Shown in pieces: positions 1 through 9,229 of a DNA stretch of 64,000 nt. The stretch's first letter is position 1. Each line of letters starts with the position of its first letter. The DNA is from Burkholderia oklahomensis C6786. GTDB taxonomy: Bacteria > Pseudomonadota > Gammaproteobacteria > Burkholderiales > Burkholderiaceae. The notes beneath the pieces are model-generated. The model was not told the DNA's origin, made no database searches, and saw only the letters and a program-made list of their open reading frames with translations. The stretch spans positions 682,001-746,000 of the forward strand of contig NZ_CP009556.1 of NCBI RefSeq assembly GCF_000959365.1, given 5' to 3'. Made by a program: the position numbers and the translations under genes.

Positions 1-701
1 GTGGCGAGGACGGCGACTTCGACAAGGCGATCGAGGTCAACACGGTCGCCACCGGCCGCCTGATGACGCACTGCCGCACCGCCGACGCGTTCGTCTACGT
101 GTCGAGCGGCAGCCTGTACGCGCGGCAGGCGCTCGACCATCCGTATGCGGAGACGGATCCGCTCAACGGCGTCGCGCACTGGCTGCCCGCTTATCCGATC
201 GTCAAGATTTCATGCGAAGGCGTCGTGCGCGCGTTCTCGGCCGTGCTCGGCCTGCCGACGGTCATCGCGCGCCTGAACGTCGCATACGGCCCGTACGGCC
301 ACGGCGGCGTGCCGGTACTGCTGTACCGGCAACTGCTCGCCGGCAAGCCGATTCCGATTCCGCAAGAAGGCCAGAACTGGGCATCGCTGATCCACACCGA
401 CGATCTCGTCCGGCAAGTGCCGCTGCTGTGGGACGCCGCGACTTCGCCCGCGCTCGTGCTGAACTGGGGCGGGGATGAAGCCGTCGGCATTCAGGACTGC
501 CTCCAATACATCGCGGACATCACGGGTGTCGATGCGCGTTTCGAGCGCAGCGACGTGACGCGGGAAACGTACGCGTTCGACAACACGAAGCGGCGCGCGC
601 TCATCGGCGATTGCACCGTGCACTGGAAGGAGGGCGTGCGTCGGACCATCGAAACCCACTTCCCCGGGGCGGTCAAGACGCTCTCGGCCGTGCAATCGTA
701 G
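1..701 (+). CDS. NAD-dependent epimerase/dehydratase (extended SDR), 5' end outside window
   Basis: C-terminal two thirds or so of an extended short-chain dehydrogenase/reductase of the sugar-nucleotide epimerase type. The frame is open from base 3 with no start in the window, so the N-terminal Rossmann glycine motif is not seen. Visible family features are the strand with VYVSSGSLY (catalytic Ser region), the YPIVK motif that supplies the catalytic Tyr and Lys, and the following [11 protein letters not shown] segment typical of the substrate-binding half. The protein ends in a 20-residue tail after [10 protein letters not shown]. An NTF2-like gene follows after 24 bases and a methyltransferase after that, so it is probably part of a biosynthetic operon that begins to the left. 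The substrate cannot be named. Confidence 0.85.
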   Translation, partial: GEDGDFDKAIEVNTVATGRLMTHCRTADAFVYVSSGSLYARQALDHPYAETDPLNGVAHWLPAYPIVKISCEGVVRAFSAVLGLPTVIARLNVAYGPYGHGGVPVLLYRQLLAGKPIPIPQEGQNWASLIHTDDLVRQVPLLWDAATSPALVLNWGGDEAVGIQDCLQYIADITGVDARFERSDVTRETYAFDNTKRRALIGDCTVHWKEGVRRTIETHFPGAVKTLSAVQS

Positions 702-725
702 CGCGCGAGACAGGAGATTTTTGCG

Positions 726-1121
726 ATGTCGACCAATCTGCAGACCGTACGGGCCTCGTACGAGGCCTTCCATAACCGCGACCTGCCCGGCGTGCTGGCC
801 GCCCTCGCGCCGGACGTGCTCTGGACGCACCCGGACGGCATGAGCCCGTACGGGCTCGGCGGAACGAAGAAGGGTCACGACGAAGTGATCGCCTTCATCA
901 AGCACGTGCCGACGCACATCGCCGAGATGCGGCTCGCGCCGGAGGAGTTCATCGAGTCCGGCGACCGCATCGTCGTGCTCGGTACGCGTCGCGTCACCGC
1001 CGCCAGCGGGCGCAGCGGCACGTTGAAGTTCGTGCACGTGTGGAAGTTCGCGAACGGCAAGGCGGTCACGTTCGAAGACCATTTCGATACGGCCGAAATG
1101 ATCAATCTGATCGCGGCCTGA
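726..1121 (+). CDS. NTF2-like / SnoaL-type small protein
   Basis: A 131-residue protein with the NTF2-like alpha+beta barrel pattern: an N-terminal helix (VRASYEAFHNRDLPGVLAAL), then PDVLWTHPDG, a central EEFIESGDRIVVLGT strand, and a final VHVWKFANGKAVTFEDHFDT strand. Length and this ending are typical of SnoaL-like/ketosteroid-isomerase-like proteins. Family members range from polyketide cyclases and isomerases to binding proteins, so the reaction cannot be given. AGGAG at 711-715 precedes the ATG. It sits 24 bases after the epimerase gene and 124 bases before the methyltransferase gene on the same strand, which suggests co-transcription. Confidence 0.85.
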   Translation: MSTNLQTVRASYEAFHNRDLPGVLAALAPDVLWTHPDGMSPYGLGGTKKGHDEVIAFIKHVPTHIAEMRLAPEEFIESGDRIVVLGTRRVTAASGRSGTLKFVHVWKFANGKAVTFEDHFDTAEMINLIAA

Positions 1122-1245
1122 CGGTCGCGGCTCGCGCAGCGACGACGAAGCTTCGGGCGCCGTCCGGCCCGCCGCGTTTCATCGCGTCGCCGCGCGAGCG
1201 CACGACGACAGGCCGAATCCATATCTCATGCAAAGGAGCAACTTC

Positions 1246-2271
1246 ATGGCGGAAGTAGATGCGAGCGCGGCGCCGCATATCGCGATACTGCAGATGATCA
1301 CCGGCAAGTGGAACGCGCAGGCGTTGTATGTCGCCGCCGAGCTGGGCATTGCCGATCTGCTGGCGGAGAAGGAGCGGACGGCGGACGAGCTGGCCGCCGC
1401 AACGGACACCCACCCGGAAGCGCTTTACCGGGTGCTGCGCGCGCTCGGCAATCTGGGCGTCTTCATCGAAGGAGACGCGCGGCGGTTTCGCAACAACCCG
1501 CTCAGCGACACGCTGCGGCGCGACGCGCCGGGCTCGATGCGCGGGTTCGCGCGCATGGCGGGCATGGAAGCGGGCTGGAAAGCGTGGGGCGAGCTGCTCT
1601 ATAGCGTCAAGACTGGCCGAAGCGCGTTCGAGCACGTCGTGGGCGGGTCGGGCTTCGAATACATCGACTCGCATCCGGAGGTCGCGCAGATCGTCAACGA
1701 TGCGATGACGAGCGTGAGCGAACTGGAGTCTCCGGCGGTGGCCCGCGCGTACGATTTTTCCGGAGCCCGAACGATCGTCGACGTCGGCGGCGGACACGGC
1801 TTTCTGCTGGCGACGCTCCTTATCGCGAATCCGGACGCTAAGGGCGTGCTCTTCGAACTGCCGCACGCGTGCGACGGCGCGCGGCAGCTGTTCGCGAAGC
1901 ACGGCCTGACCGACAGGGTGGACGTGATGCCGGGCGACGCGAGCAAGGCGATCGAGGCGCGCGGCGACGTCTATGTGATGAAGCACGTCATCTGCGATTG
2001 GGACGACGAGCAGGCCATTCGGATCATGAAGAACTGCGCGGAAGCGATGCCGTCGGGAGGAAAGCTCCTGCTGGTGGAGGCCGTGCTCACGCCGCCCGGC
2101 GAGCCGCATTTCGCCAAGCTGCATGATCTGGAAATGCTCATCATGAGTTCCGGCGGACATGCGCGTACGGCCGACGGATACCGGCGGCTCTACGAGGCGG
2201 CCGGGCTCTCGATGACGGCGGTTCATCCGACCGAGGGCATGCACAGCGTCATCGAAGGCGTCAAGGCTTGA
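1246..2271 (+). CDS. SAM-dependent O-methyltransferase (plant-type/acetylserotonin OMT family)
   Basis: A 341-residue methyltransferase. Residues 10-100 form a winged-helix dimerisation domain (ELGIADLLAEKERTADELAAAT, then YRVLRALGNLGVF). The Rossmann domain follows, with SAM motif I VDVGGGHGF near residue 175, FELPH as the acidic ribose-binding strand, and the KHVICDWDDE segment holding the usual catalytic-base histidine. This architecture is common in bacterial natural-product O-methyltransferases such as the hydroxyneurosporene and aromatic polyketide enzymes. The start at 1246 was chosen because AAGGAG lies at 1233-1238; an upstream in-frame ATG at 1228 overlaps that ribosome-binding site. 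The substrate is unknown; co-orientation with the epimerase and NTF2-like genes suggests tailoring of a small molecule. Confidence 0.88.
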   Translation: MAEVDASAAPHIAILQMITGKWNAQALYVAAELGIADLLAEKERTADELAAATDTHPEALYRVLRALGNLGVFIEGDARRFRNNPLSDTLRRDAPGSMRGFARMAGMEAGWKAWGELLYSVKTGRSAFEHVVGGSGFEYIDSHPEVAQIVNDAMTSVSELESPAVARAYDFSGARTIVDVGGGHGFLLATLLIANPDAKGVLFELPHACDGARQLFAKHGLTDRVDVMPGDASKAIEARGDVYVMKHVICDWDDEQAIRIMKNCAEAMPSGGKLLLVEAVLTPPGEPHFAKLHDLEMLIMSSGGHARTADGYRRLYEAAGLSMTAVHPTEGMHSVIEGVKA

Positions 2272-2506
2272 TGCGGGCTGGCGGGCCGCGTCGATCGGCG
2301 CGGCGGCGCGGCCGTGCGGCCTGCCGGCAATCGGCGCGTGCTCGACGGCCGATAGCGCGGGCATAAGTGCGCATCGTGCGCGCAGCGTTCGACCGGACTG
2401 GGTCGATGCTGCGCGCACGTTCGACTGCTCGTGAGCGAAGCCCGCCGCCGTCGCGCCGCGATCATGCGCCGATAGCCGGACCACCGCGCACCGAGCTCGA
2501 TGGCGG

Positions 2507-2800
2507 TCACGCTTCTTGCGCGAGCTTTATCGGGACCTCCGCAAGAGCGCGAATCTTCGGCTGCGCCGCGCGTCGCGGCGGATAGACGACGAAGTAGGAC
2601 AGGCCGTTCGTCGCCATGTCGATAAACGGCATCGCCAGCGATTCCGACCGAAGCCGATCCGTCGATATCCGCGGATCGCCGGTCGCAACGTCCTGTCCCT
2701 CCGTCGCCGCAGTCAGCATCAGTTCGAGCGTGTCGAATACGAGAGCGCGCTTTGCGTCGACTTGCCGCGCCTCGACGCGGTCGAGCCCACGCCTCCACTC
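2507..2800 (-). pseudogene. LysR-family regulator, C-terminal relic
   Basis: An open stretch of about 97 codons on the minus strand reads like the last third of a GcvA-type LysR effector domain: LVFDTLELMLTAATEGQDVA, then the usual RL...ESLAMPF strand and a SYFVVYPP segment. It begins after an in-frame stop at about 2801-2803. No helix-turn-helix or first effector subdomain is found upstream, because phnE occupies that place. I read it as a truncated regulator gene left between the methyltransferase and the phosphonate operon. The assignment rests on pattern similarity by eye. Confidence 0.5.
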
Positions 2801-2869
2801 CTACTCCCGCTTTCACTTCCGCGCGCCGCGCCGCGCATTGAAGCCGTTGGCCGCGCCGCACGAGACTCG

Positions 2870-3682
2870 CTAAGTCACCTTGCTGCGCAAATAGGCCGAC
2901 AGGTGCTCGGCCCCGGTGACGAGAAGGAACGTGATGATCAGCAGCAGCGAGACGGTCCGATACTGGAACAGGTTCATCGCGGTCAGCAGATGAAAGCCGA
3001 TGCCGCCCGCGCCGACGAAGCCGAGCACGAGCGACGAGCGCAGGTTCTCGTCGAAGCGGTACAGCGCGATGCCGAGCAGCGACGGCAGCACGCCCGGCAC
3101 GACCGCGTGCGTGAAGACTTGCAGGCGGCTCGCGCCCGTGAGCGTCAGCGCTTCGACGGGACCCATGTCCATGTCCTCGATGACTTCCGAGAAGAGTCGC
3201 CCGAGCATGCCGACCGAATGCACGGCCAGCGCGAGCGCGCCCGGAAACGGACCGAGGCCGACGGCCGTCACGAACAGCAGCGCCCATACGAGATCCGGCA
3301 CGACCCGCGTGATGCCGATCAACGAGCGCGCCGCAAGATACAGCGGCCGGGCCGGCGTGACGTTGGCGGCGGCGAGGATCGCGAGCGGAAACGCGAAGAC
3401 GACGCCGCAGATCGTGCCGAACACGGCGACGTCGACCGTTTCCACCACCGCCCACAGGCTCGACTTCAGCTTGCCGAAGTCGGGCGGCATCGACCGCGAC
3501 AGGATGTCGATCATCCCGTGCACGCCGGTGACGAGATCCTGAGGGCGCGCCTCGACGACATAGCACGCCTGGGCGAACAGCGCGAGGCCGAGCAGCGCGG
3601 CGACGAACAGGCCGGCGGGCCGCGCTTCGCGCGAGCCCGGTCGCGGTGCGCTGCGCACACTGTGGTTCATCGTGCGGTTCAT
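2870..3682 (-). CDS. phnE: phosphonate ABC transporter permease PhnE
   Basis: A 270-residue integral membrane permease of the phosphonate importer. There is an N-terminal hydrophobic segment (AGLFVAALLGLALFAQACYV) and about five more, with the permease loop EALTLTGASRLQVFTHAVVP matching the EAA...G motif that docks on the ATPase. Its start overlaps the phnC stop as ATGA (3679-3682), so translation is probably coupled; a second Met lies four codons later. It is the last gene of the leftward phn operon. PhnE works as a dimer with PhnC and receives substrate from PhnD. Confidence 0.95.
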   Translation of the reverse strand: MNRTMNHSVRSAPRPGSREARPAGLFVAALLGLALFAQACYVVEARPQDLVTGVHGMIDILSRSMPPDFGKLKSSLWAVVETVDVAVFGTICGVVFAFPLAILAAANVTPARPLYLAARSLIGITRVVPDLVWALLFVTAVGLGPFPGALALAVHSVGMLGRLFSEVIEDMDMGPVEALTLTGASRLQVFTHAVVPGVLPSLLGIALYRFDENLRSSLVLGFVGAGGIGFHLLTAMNLFQYRTVSLLLIITFLLVTGAEHLSAYLRSKVT

Positions 3683-4530
3683 TGCGGTTCCGATGCGTAG
3701 AGATGAGTCATCGTCGCCGGATCCACGGCCGCGGCCGCGTCGTCGAATACGACCGCGCCCTGGCGCAGGCCGATCAATCGATCCGCATAGCGTTGCGCGA
3801 GCCCCGGCTGATGCAGCACGCAGACGACCGCGATGCCGTCCTCGGACGCCAGCCGGCGCAGCAGCCGCATGACTTCCTCGGCGGCCTCGGGGTCGAGGCT
3901 CGCGAGCGGCTCGTCGGCGAGCAGCACTTGCGGCCGCTGCGCGAGCGCGCGGGCCACCGCGACCCGCTGCGCCTGGCCGCCCGACAGCGTGCTTGCGCGC
4001 TGCCGGGCGAGGTGCGGCAGGCCGACTTCGTCGAGGAAGCCCAGCGACGGCTGCACTTCGGCGCGCGGCACGCGGCCGAACGCGGTTTCCCACGTGCGGT
4101 AGCGGCCGAGCGCGCCGGTGCACACGTTGGCGAGCACGCTGCGGCGCTTCACGAGGTTCGCGTGCTGCGAGATCAGCGCGATCGGCAGTCTCGCCACGCG
4201 CAGCATCTCGCCGGAGAGGCCGGCGAGATTGCGGCCGGCGACTTCGATCGTGCCGCTGGTCGGCCGGTTGAGGCCGACCACGCACTTCAGGAACGTCGAC
4301 TTGCCGCAGCCGTTGCTGCCGAGCATCACGACGAATTCGCCCGCGCGAACCGACAGATCGAGCCCGCGCAGCGCGACGTGTCCGTTCGGATAGCGCATCG
4401 ACAGGCCGTGCACCGCGAGTTTCGTCTCGCCGCCGGCCACGACGCGCGGCGGCATCGCGGAAACGGGCGTGAACGATATCGGCGCGCGTCCGATCGCACC
4501 GACGTGAGGCGTTCCGATGGGCATGTTCAT
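3679..4530 (-). CDS. phnC: phosphonate ABC transporter ATPase PhnC
   Basis: A 283-residue ABC ATPase. The Walker A is GSNGCGKST, the signature is LSGGQAQRVAVAR, and the Walker B with D-loop is VLLADEPLASLD; the H-loop is in VCVLHQPG. It carries about 40 extra N-terminal residues before the usual LAVHGLSMRYPNG opening, longer than typical PhnC. The ATG at 4530 overlaps the phnD stop as ATGA; an alternative ATG two codons in (4524) cannot be excluded. With PhnD and PhnE it forms the importer that feeds the C-P lyase enzymes encoded upstream in the same operon. Confidence 0.95.
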   Translation of the reverse strand: MNMPIGTPHVGAIGRAPISFTPVSAMPPRVVAGGETKLAVHGLSMRYPNGHVALRGLDLSVRAGEFVVMLGSNGCGKSTFLKCVVGLNRPTSGTIEVAGRNLAGLSGEMLRVARLPIALISQHANLVKRRSVLANVCTGALGRYRTWETAFGRVPRAEVQPSLGFLDEVGLPHLARQRASTLSGGQAQRVAVARALAQRPQVLLADEPLASLDPEAAEEVMRLLRRLASEDGIAVVCVLHQPGLAQRYADRLIGLRQGAVVFDDAAAAVDPATMTHLYASEPQ

Positions 4531-5426
4531 AGTTTGCTCAGGTCGATGTTCAGCATCGAGACGAGGCTGCGAACCACGTCGTAGGCGGCGTCCGTCTGCG
4601 GCGCGGTGCGCAGCGCCGGGCCCAGCGCTGCCGCGATGAACTTCTGCGTGCCCGGCGACAGCTCGTGGAAATCCAGATTGCTCAGCACCTCGGTCAGCCG
4701 CGCCTTGACGTTCGCCGGCAGATCGCCGCGAATCGCGATCGGGTCGATCGGAATCGGTTCGGACCGCCACAATGTGACGAATGCCGCCGGATCGTACTGG
4801 TTGGCGAGTTTCGCGCTCGCGATCTGCGAGCTGTTCAGCTCGCCCGCTTTCACCTTGTGATTGCGCAGCGCCTCGAACGATGCGGTATGGCTTCCCGCGT
4901 AGAGCGCGCGCACGTCGGTGTCCGGATCGATGCCGGCCTTCTTCAGGCCGAATGCCGGGAACAGATGCCCGGACGTGGACGCCGGGTCCGAGTAAGCGAA
5001 CGACTGGCCCTTGACGTCCGTCAGCGTCTTGATGCCGGAACCCGGCCACGTGACGATCGACGCGGTATATGTGGCGGCCTTGCCGTTCTTGTCCGCGAAC
5101 GTGGCGACCGCTTCGGCGCGCGCCACCTTGTTCGCGAGCACGTAGCCGAGCGGGCCGAATTCGGCGATGTCGAGCTTGCCGGCGCGCATCGCTTCGATCT
5201 CGGCGTTGTAGTTGGTCGCGATCGACAACTGCACCGGGCAACCCGTCTTCTTGCTGATCAGATCCGCGATCTCCGTGTAAGCGGGTTGCAGCAACGCAGT
5301 CGCCTCGTAGGGGACGACGCCGAAGCGGATCGTGCCGCCGCTCGGGCAGACGGATTCGGCATGCGCGGCGCCGGCCGTCGCGGAGAGCGAAGCAGCGACC
5401 GCCGCCAGGATTGTCGAGAGTTTCAA
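4527..5426 (-). CDS. phnD: phosphonate-binding periplasmic protein PhnD
   Basis: A 299-residue solute-binding protein with a clear signal peptide: MKLSTILAAVAASLSATAGA, then AHA before the probable cleavage. The mature part shows the PhnD pattern: IRFGVVPYEA, ADLISKKTGCPV, LDIAEFGPLGYVLA, and YSDPASTSGHLFP, the serine/threonine-rich loop that holds the phosphonate group. The start codon is TTG (5426), supported by GGAG about eight bases upstream. It lies 115 bases after phnM, the only sizeable gap in the operon, so phnDCE could also have a promoter of its own; I see no strong one there. Confidence 0.95.
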   Translation of the reverse strand: MKLSTILAAVAASLSATAGAAHAESVCPSGGTIRFGVVPYEATALLQPAYTEIADLISKKTGCPVQLSIATNYNAEIEAMRAGKLDIAEFGPLGYVLANKVARAEAVATFADKNGKAATYTASIVTWPGSGIKTLTDVKGQSFAYSDPASTSGHLFPAFGLKKAGIDPDTDVRALYAGSHTASFEALRNHKVKAGELNSSQIASAKLANQYDPAAFVTLWRSEPIPIDPIAIRGDLPANVKARLTEVLSNLDFHELSPGTQKFIAAALGPALRTAPQTDAAYDVVRSLVSMLNIDLSKL

Positions 5427-5541
5427 TTTGCGCTCCAGAAGATGCTGCGATCAGGTTGGAACAATCGGTAAAAATCAGGATGTCGATCTATCGAAAGCAT
5501 TTCGTCGTCCGGACGAGCATGTCGGCTCGATGACGGCGGCG

Positions 5542-6756
5542 TTATTGCGCGGCCGCCGCTTCGCCGGTCCGCAGCGTGTCCGGCAGTCCGCTTGCGGCGG
5601 CGCGTTGCGGATAACGCGCGGAGAACACGTGGCGGCCCGCGCTCCAGGTGTTCGTCACCATCGGCCATCGACCTTCGAACGACACCGATACGAGATCCGC
5701 CCGCGCGCCGACCGCGATGCGGCCGCGATCGGCAAGGCCGCACGCGTCGGCGGAATTGCGCGTGACGAGCGCGATCGCCGAAGGCAGATCGAGCCGTGCC
5801 TGGTCGGCGGCGATGAACGCGGCGACGACGAGCGTCGACGGCTGGTAGTCCGAACACAGACAGACGGACTTGCACGCGCGGATCGCGTCGATCGCACGCA
5901 TCGAGCCGCTCTGGCTCTTGCCGCGCAGCACGTTCGGCGCGCCGAACAGCGTGGGCAGCCCGAGCTCGGTCGCCGCGCGGGCGGTCGCCTCGTTGGTCGG
6001 AAACTCGGTCATCCGGATGCCTAATCGCTTCATCGCGGCGACGCGCTCGGCCGAGTCGTCGTCGTGGCTCGCCGTCGGCACGCCGGTCCGCTGCGCATGC
6101 GCGAGCAGCGCCGACATGCGTTCGCTCGCGCCGGCCTGCGACGCGAGCTTCCCGGCGGCGATCTCGTGCGCGGCGTCGCGCCCGATCCGGTGATTGCCGG
6201 TCAGATAGTCGACATACGCGTCGAGCGTGCGGAACTGGCCCTGGCCGGGAGAATGATCCATCACCGACAGCAGGTCCACGACGCCGTCGTCGAGCAGTTG
6301 ATGCAGCAGCGGCGCGGCGGCCGCGTCCGTCACTTCGTAGCGGCAGTGGATGCGGTTGTCGACGAGCCCGCTTCGTTTGAACGCGGCGACCGCGCGCACG
6401 AGCGCCTGTGCGGTGTCGTTGTCCCTCACGCCCGCGTCCGCGCTTGCAAACGAGATCGCGTGAAACGGCGTGGTGATGCCCGCGGCCGCGTTGCGACGAT
6501 CGATCTGCGAAGCCGCGAAATCCAGCGGGAACAGGACGCGCGCCCGCGGCTCGACTTCCTTCTCGATCGCGTCGCAATGCAGGTCGACGAGCCCGGGGAT
6601 CAGCGTCTGCCCCGTCAGGTCCACGTGCGCGGCGGCGCTCGCGCCGTCCGGCTCGATCGCGGCGATGCGGCCGTGCTCGACGAGCACCGCGCTGTCGTCG
6701 AGCACGGCATCGGGTAGCACCACGCGCGCGCCCGTCAGATAAGTCCGGTTCGTCAT
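5542..6756 (-). CDS. phnM: alpha-D-ribose 1-methylphosphonate 5-triphosphate diphosphatase PhnM (copy 1)
   Basis: A 404-residue amidohydrolase-superfamily enzyme. In the C-P lyase pathway PhnM releases pyrophosphate from the triphosphorylated ribosyl phosphonate to give the 5-phosphate used by PhnJ. Family blocks are present: LVDLHCDAIEKEVEPR (metal site), HCRYEV, SVMDHSPGQGQF, TASHDDD, EFPTNEA, GAPNVLRG and CSDYQPS. Compared with the E. coli enzyme it keeps MDHSPGQ but has GKSQSG where GGSHSG is usual. It starts 12 bases after phnL. A second phnM gene lies at 12843-14099 in the divergent unit, and the two differ in different conserved blocks. Confidence 0.93.
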   Translation of the reverse strand: MTNRTYLTGARVVLPDAVLDDSAVLVEHGRIAAIEPDGASAAAHVDLTGQTLIPGLVDLHCDAIEKEVEPRARVLFPLDFAASQIDRRNAAAGITTPFHAISFASADAGVRDNDTAQALVRAVAAFKRSGLVDNRIHCRYEVTDAAAAPLLHQLLDDGVVDLLSVMDHSPGQGQFRTLDAYVDYLTGNHRIGRDAAHEIAAGKLASQAGASERMSALLAHAQRTGVPTASHDDDSAERVAAMKRLGIRMTEFPTNEATARAATELGLPTLFGAPNVLRGKSQSGSMRAIDAIRACKSVCLCSDYQPSTLVVAAFIAADQARLDLPSAIALVTRNSADACGLADRGRIAVGARADLVSVSFEGRWPMVTNTWSAGRHVFSARYPQRAAASGLPDTLRTGEAAAAQ

Positions 6757-6768
6757 GATCGGCTCCGG

Positions 6769-7575
6769 TCAACCAGGTTGTGCGGCGTCGGCCGCGATGC
6801 GTTGCGGCGGCTGCGACGAAGCTCGCGCGCCGGGCGGATGCGGTTGCGTTGCGGCCTCCGGCGCGTTCATCACGAGCGCCCGCGTGCCGACGGCTTCCCG
6901 CACCGCACGATCGTGAAAGATGCCGATCAGGCATCGGCCGGCCGCGCATGCGTCGCGGATCAGATCGATCACGACCGCGGCGTTCTCGGCGTCGAGCGAG
7001 GCAGTCGGCTCGTCGAGCAGCAGAATCGGCTGCGCGCCGATGAACCCGCGCGCGATGTTCACGCGCTGCTGCTCGCCGCCGGAGAACGTCGCGGGCGGCA
7101 GGTGCCAGAGTCGAGCGGGCAGGCGCAGCCGCTCGAGCAGCGCGGCGGCGCGCGCCTCGGCCTCCGGGCGGCTCGCGCCGCGCTGAAGCAGCGGCTCGGC
7201 GACGACGTGCAGTGCGCCGATTCGCGGAATCGCGCGCAGGAACTGACTGACGTAGCCGATCGCGACTTGCCGCGCGTGCAGCACCGCCTGTTCCGACGCG
7301 CCGACGAGTTCGAGCCACGGCGCGTCCGCCGCGCCCGTCTTGCCTGCGGGCATGCGTACGCGGATGCTGCCTTCGGTCGGCAGATAGTTGCCGTACAGGC
7401 AGCGCAGCAGCGTGCTTTTGCCGGCGCCCGACGGCCCGGACAAGATCAGGCAATCGCCGGCGGCCGCGTCGAAATCGACGGCGTCGAGCACCGGCAGGCG
7501 CACGCCGCCCTGGTTGTGCAGCGTGAACGTCTTGCCGAGCCCGCGCACGCTGATCATCGTGGAAGTGTCTGTCAT
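6769..7575 (-). CDS. phnL: C-P lyase ABC-type ATPase PhnL
   Basis: A 268-residue ABC-ATPase-like protein of the C-P lyase gene set; in E. coli it is required for phosphonate use and is not a transporter subunit. Walker A GPSGAGKST, signature FSGGEQQRVNIAR and Walker B LLLDEPTASLD are intact. After HDRAVREAVGTRALVM comes a low-complexity tail of about 35 residues rich in Ala, Pro and Gln that E. coli PhnL lacks. The ATG at 7575 lies two bases after the phnK stop, so the pair is tightly coupled. Confidence 0.94.
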   Translation of the reverse strand: MTDTSTMISVRGLGKTFTLHNQGGVRLPVLDAVDFDAAAGDCLILSGPSGAGKSTLLRCLYGNYLPTEGSIRVRMPAGKTGAADAPWLELVGASEQAVLHARQVAIGYVSQFLRAIPRIGALHVVAEPLLQRGASRPEAEARAAALLERLRLPARLWHLPPATFSGGEQQRVNIARGFIGAQPILLLDEPTASLDAENAAVVIDLIRDACAAGRCLIGIFHDRAVREAVGTRALVMNAPEAATQPHPPGARASSQPPQRIAADAAQPG

Positions 7576-7577
7576 GG

Positions 7578-8354
7578 TCAGTTCTGCAGCATCGAGGAGA
7601 CGAGCAACTGCGTGTACGGATGTTGCGGATCGTCGAGCACCTGATCGGTGAGTCCGCTCTCGACCACGTCGCCGCCCTGCATCACGAGCGTGCGATGCGC
7701 GAGCAGCCGCGCGACCGCCAGATCGTGCGTGACGACGATCGCGGCGAGCCCCATTTCGTTGACGAGCTGGCGCAGCAGGTCGAGCAGGCGAGCCTGCACG
7801 GAGACGTCGAGCGATGCGGTGGGCTCGTCCATGAAAACGAGGCGCGGGCGCGTGACCAGATTGCGCGCGATCTGCAGCCGCTGCTGCATGCCGCCCGAGA
7901 ACGTGGTCGGCGCGTCGTCGAGGCGGCCGACGTCGATTTCCATCTTGTCGAGCCATTGCGCGGCCGTCGCGCGCAGCTCGCCGTAATGACGCTGCCCGAT
8001 CGACATCAGGCGTTCCGCGATATTGCCGCCGGCGCTGACCTGCATGCGCAAGCCGTCCCGCGCATGCTGCCGGACGAAGCCCCAGTCGGTGCGCGCGAGC
8101 AGACGCATGCGCGCGCCGGACAGCGTCGCGAGATCGACGAGGCCCTGGCCCGGCAGGTCATAGTGAACGGCGCCGGACTGCGGTGCGATTTGCGCGGACA
8201 GCGCGCCGAGCAGCGTGGTCTTGCCGGACCCGGATTCGCCGACGATGCAGAGCACTTCGCCCGGATGGAGGTCGAAGCTCACGTCGCGAAAGCCATGGAC
8301 GCCGTCCCAGGTCTTGGTCAGGCGGCGAACGGACAACAACGGGCGCGTGTTCAT
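7578..8354 (-). CDS. phnK: C-P lyase ABC-type ATPase PhnK
   Basis: A 258-residue ABC ATPase. Walker A GESGSGKTT, signature FSGGMQQRLQIAR, Walker B FMDEPTASLD and the terminal YTQLLVSSMLQ stretch match PhnK, which docks on the PhnGHIJ core complex through PhnJ. The start at 8354 (MNTRPLLSVRRLTK) was chosen because it overlaps the phnJ stop in an ATGA arrangement; the frame stays open further upstream inside phnJ. The length is close to the E. coli protein (252). Confidence 0.95.
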   Translation of the reverse strand: MNTRPLLSVRRLTKTWDGVHGFRDVSFDLHPGEVLCIVGESGSGKTTLLGALSAQIAPQSGAVHYDLPGQGLVDLATLSGARMRLLARTDWGFVRQHARDGLRMQVSAGGNIAERLMSIGQRHYGELRATAAQWLDKMEIDVGRLDDAPTTFSGGMQQRLQIARNLVTRPRLVFMDEPTASLDVSVQARLLDLLRQLVNEMGLAAIVVTHDLAVARLLAHRTLVMQGGDVVESGLTDQVLDDPQHPYTQLLVSSMLQN

Positions 8355-9229
8355 GCGGCGTGCTCCTTTGCCTGCTGTGACGCGGTCCGCTCCGCACAAT
8401 ATTCGCTATCCGAACAAACGAACTGACGCGTGCCCTGATCGTCGACGATGATCTCGTCGAGATAGCTGGTGCCGGAGCCGCAGATCGCGCAGCACTGCTC
8501 CCATGTTTCGACCGTGAACGGATGGTCGTCGAAGTCGAGGCTCTTGACCGACGTGTACGGCGGCACCGCGTACACGCGCTTTTCGCGTCCCGCGCCGAAC
8601 AGCATCAGCGCGGGATTGCGGTCGAGCTTCGGGTTGTCGAACTTCGGGATCGGCGACGGGCGCATCATGTAGCGGCCGTTGACGACGACCGGATAGTCGT
8701 AGGTCGTCGCGATGTGGCCGTAGCGCGAGATGTCCTCGTAGAGCTGGACGTGCATCGCGCCGTATTCGGCGAGCGCGTGCATCGTGCGCGTCTCCTTCTC
8801 GCTCGATTCGAGCCAGCGCAGCGGCTCCGGAATCGGCACCTGGAACACCAGGATCTGGCCTTCGGCAAGCGGCGTTTCCGGCACGCGGTGGCGCGTCTGG
8901 ACGATGGTGGCGTCGGGCGTGCGGTCGGTGGTCGCGACGCCCGCGACGCGGCCGAAGAAGCGTCGGATGTTGACGGCGTTGGTCGTGTCGTCCGATCCCT
9001 GGTCGATCACCTTGAGCACGTCGTGGTCGCCGATGATCGACGCGGTGACCTGGATTCCGCCGGTGCCCCAGCCGTAGGGCAGCGGCATCTCGCGGCTGCC
9101 GAACGGCACCTGATAGCCGGGAATCGCGACCGCCTTGAGCAGCGCGCGGCGCAGCATGCGCTTGGTCGACTCGTCCAGGTAGCCGTAGTTGTAGTGCGGA
9201 TCGCGTTCGACGTTCATGCCGGTCGTCAT
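8351..9229 (-). CDS. phnJ: C-P lyase radical SAM enzyme PhnJ
   Basis: A 292-residue catalytic subunit that breaks the carbon-phosphorus bond, releasing methane or another alkane and 5-phosphoribosyl 1,2-cyclic phosphate. The diagnostic cysteines near the C-terminus are all present with spacing C-x2-C-x21-C-x5-C (CAIC, then FVC and SEYC), the pattern that binds the 4Fe-4S cluster and supplies the catalytic cysteine. Other family blocks are GYLDESTKRMLRRALLKAVA, GWGTGGIQ and RFFGRVAGV. Its ATG overlaps the phnI stop as ATGA. Confidence 0.97.
   Translation of the reverse strand: MTTGMNVERDPHYNYGYLDESTKRMLRRALLKAVAIPGYQVPFGSREMPLPYGWGTGGIQVTASIIGDHDVLKVIDQGSDDTTNAVNIRRFFGRVAGVATTDRTPDATIVQTRHRVPETPLAEGQILVFQVPIPEPLRWLESSEKETRTMHALAEYGAMHVQLYEDISRYGHIATTYDYPVVVNGRYMMRPSPIPKFDNPKLDRNPALMLFGAGREKRVYAVPPYTSVKSLDFDDHPFTVETWEQCCAICGSGTSYLDEIIVDDQGTRQFVCSDSEYCAERTASQQAKEHAA

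Noticed and set aside
3833..4584. Plus-strand frames opposite phnC and phnD
   Set aside because: Composition is that of antisense GC-rich DNA, and phnC/phnD on the other strand are unambiguous.
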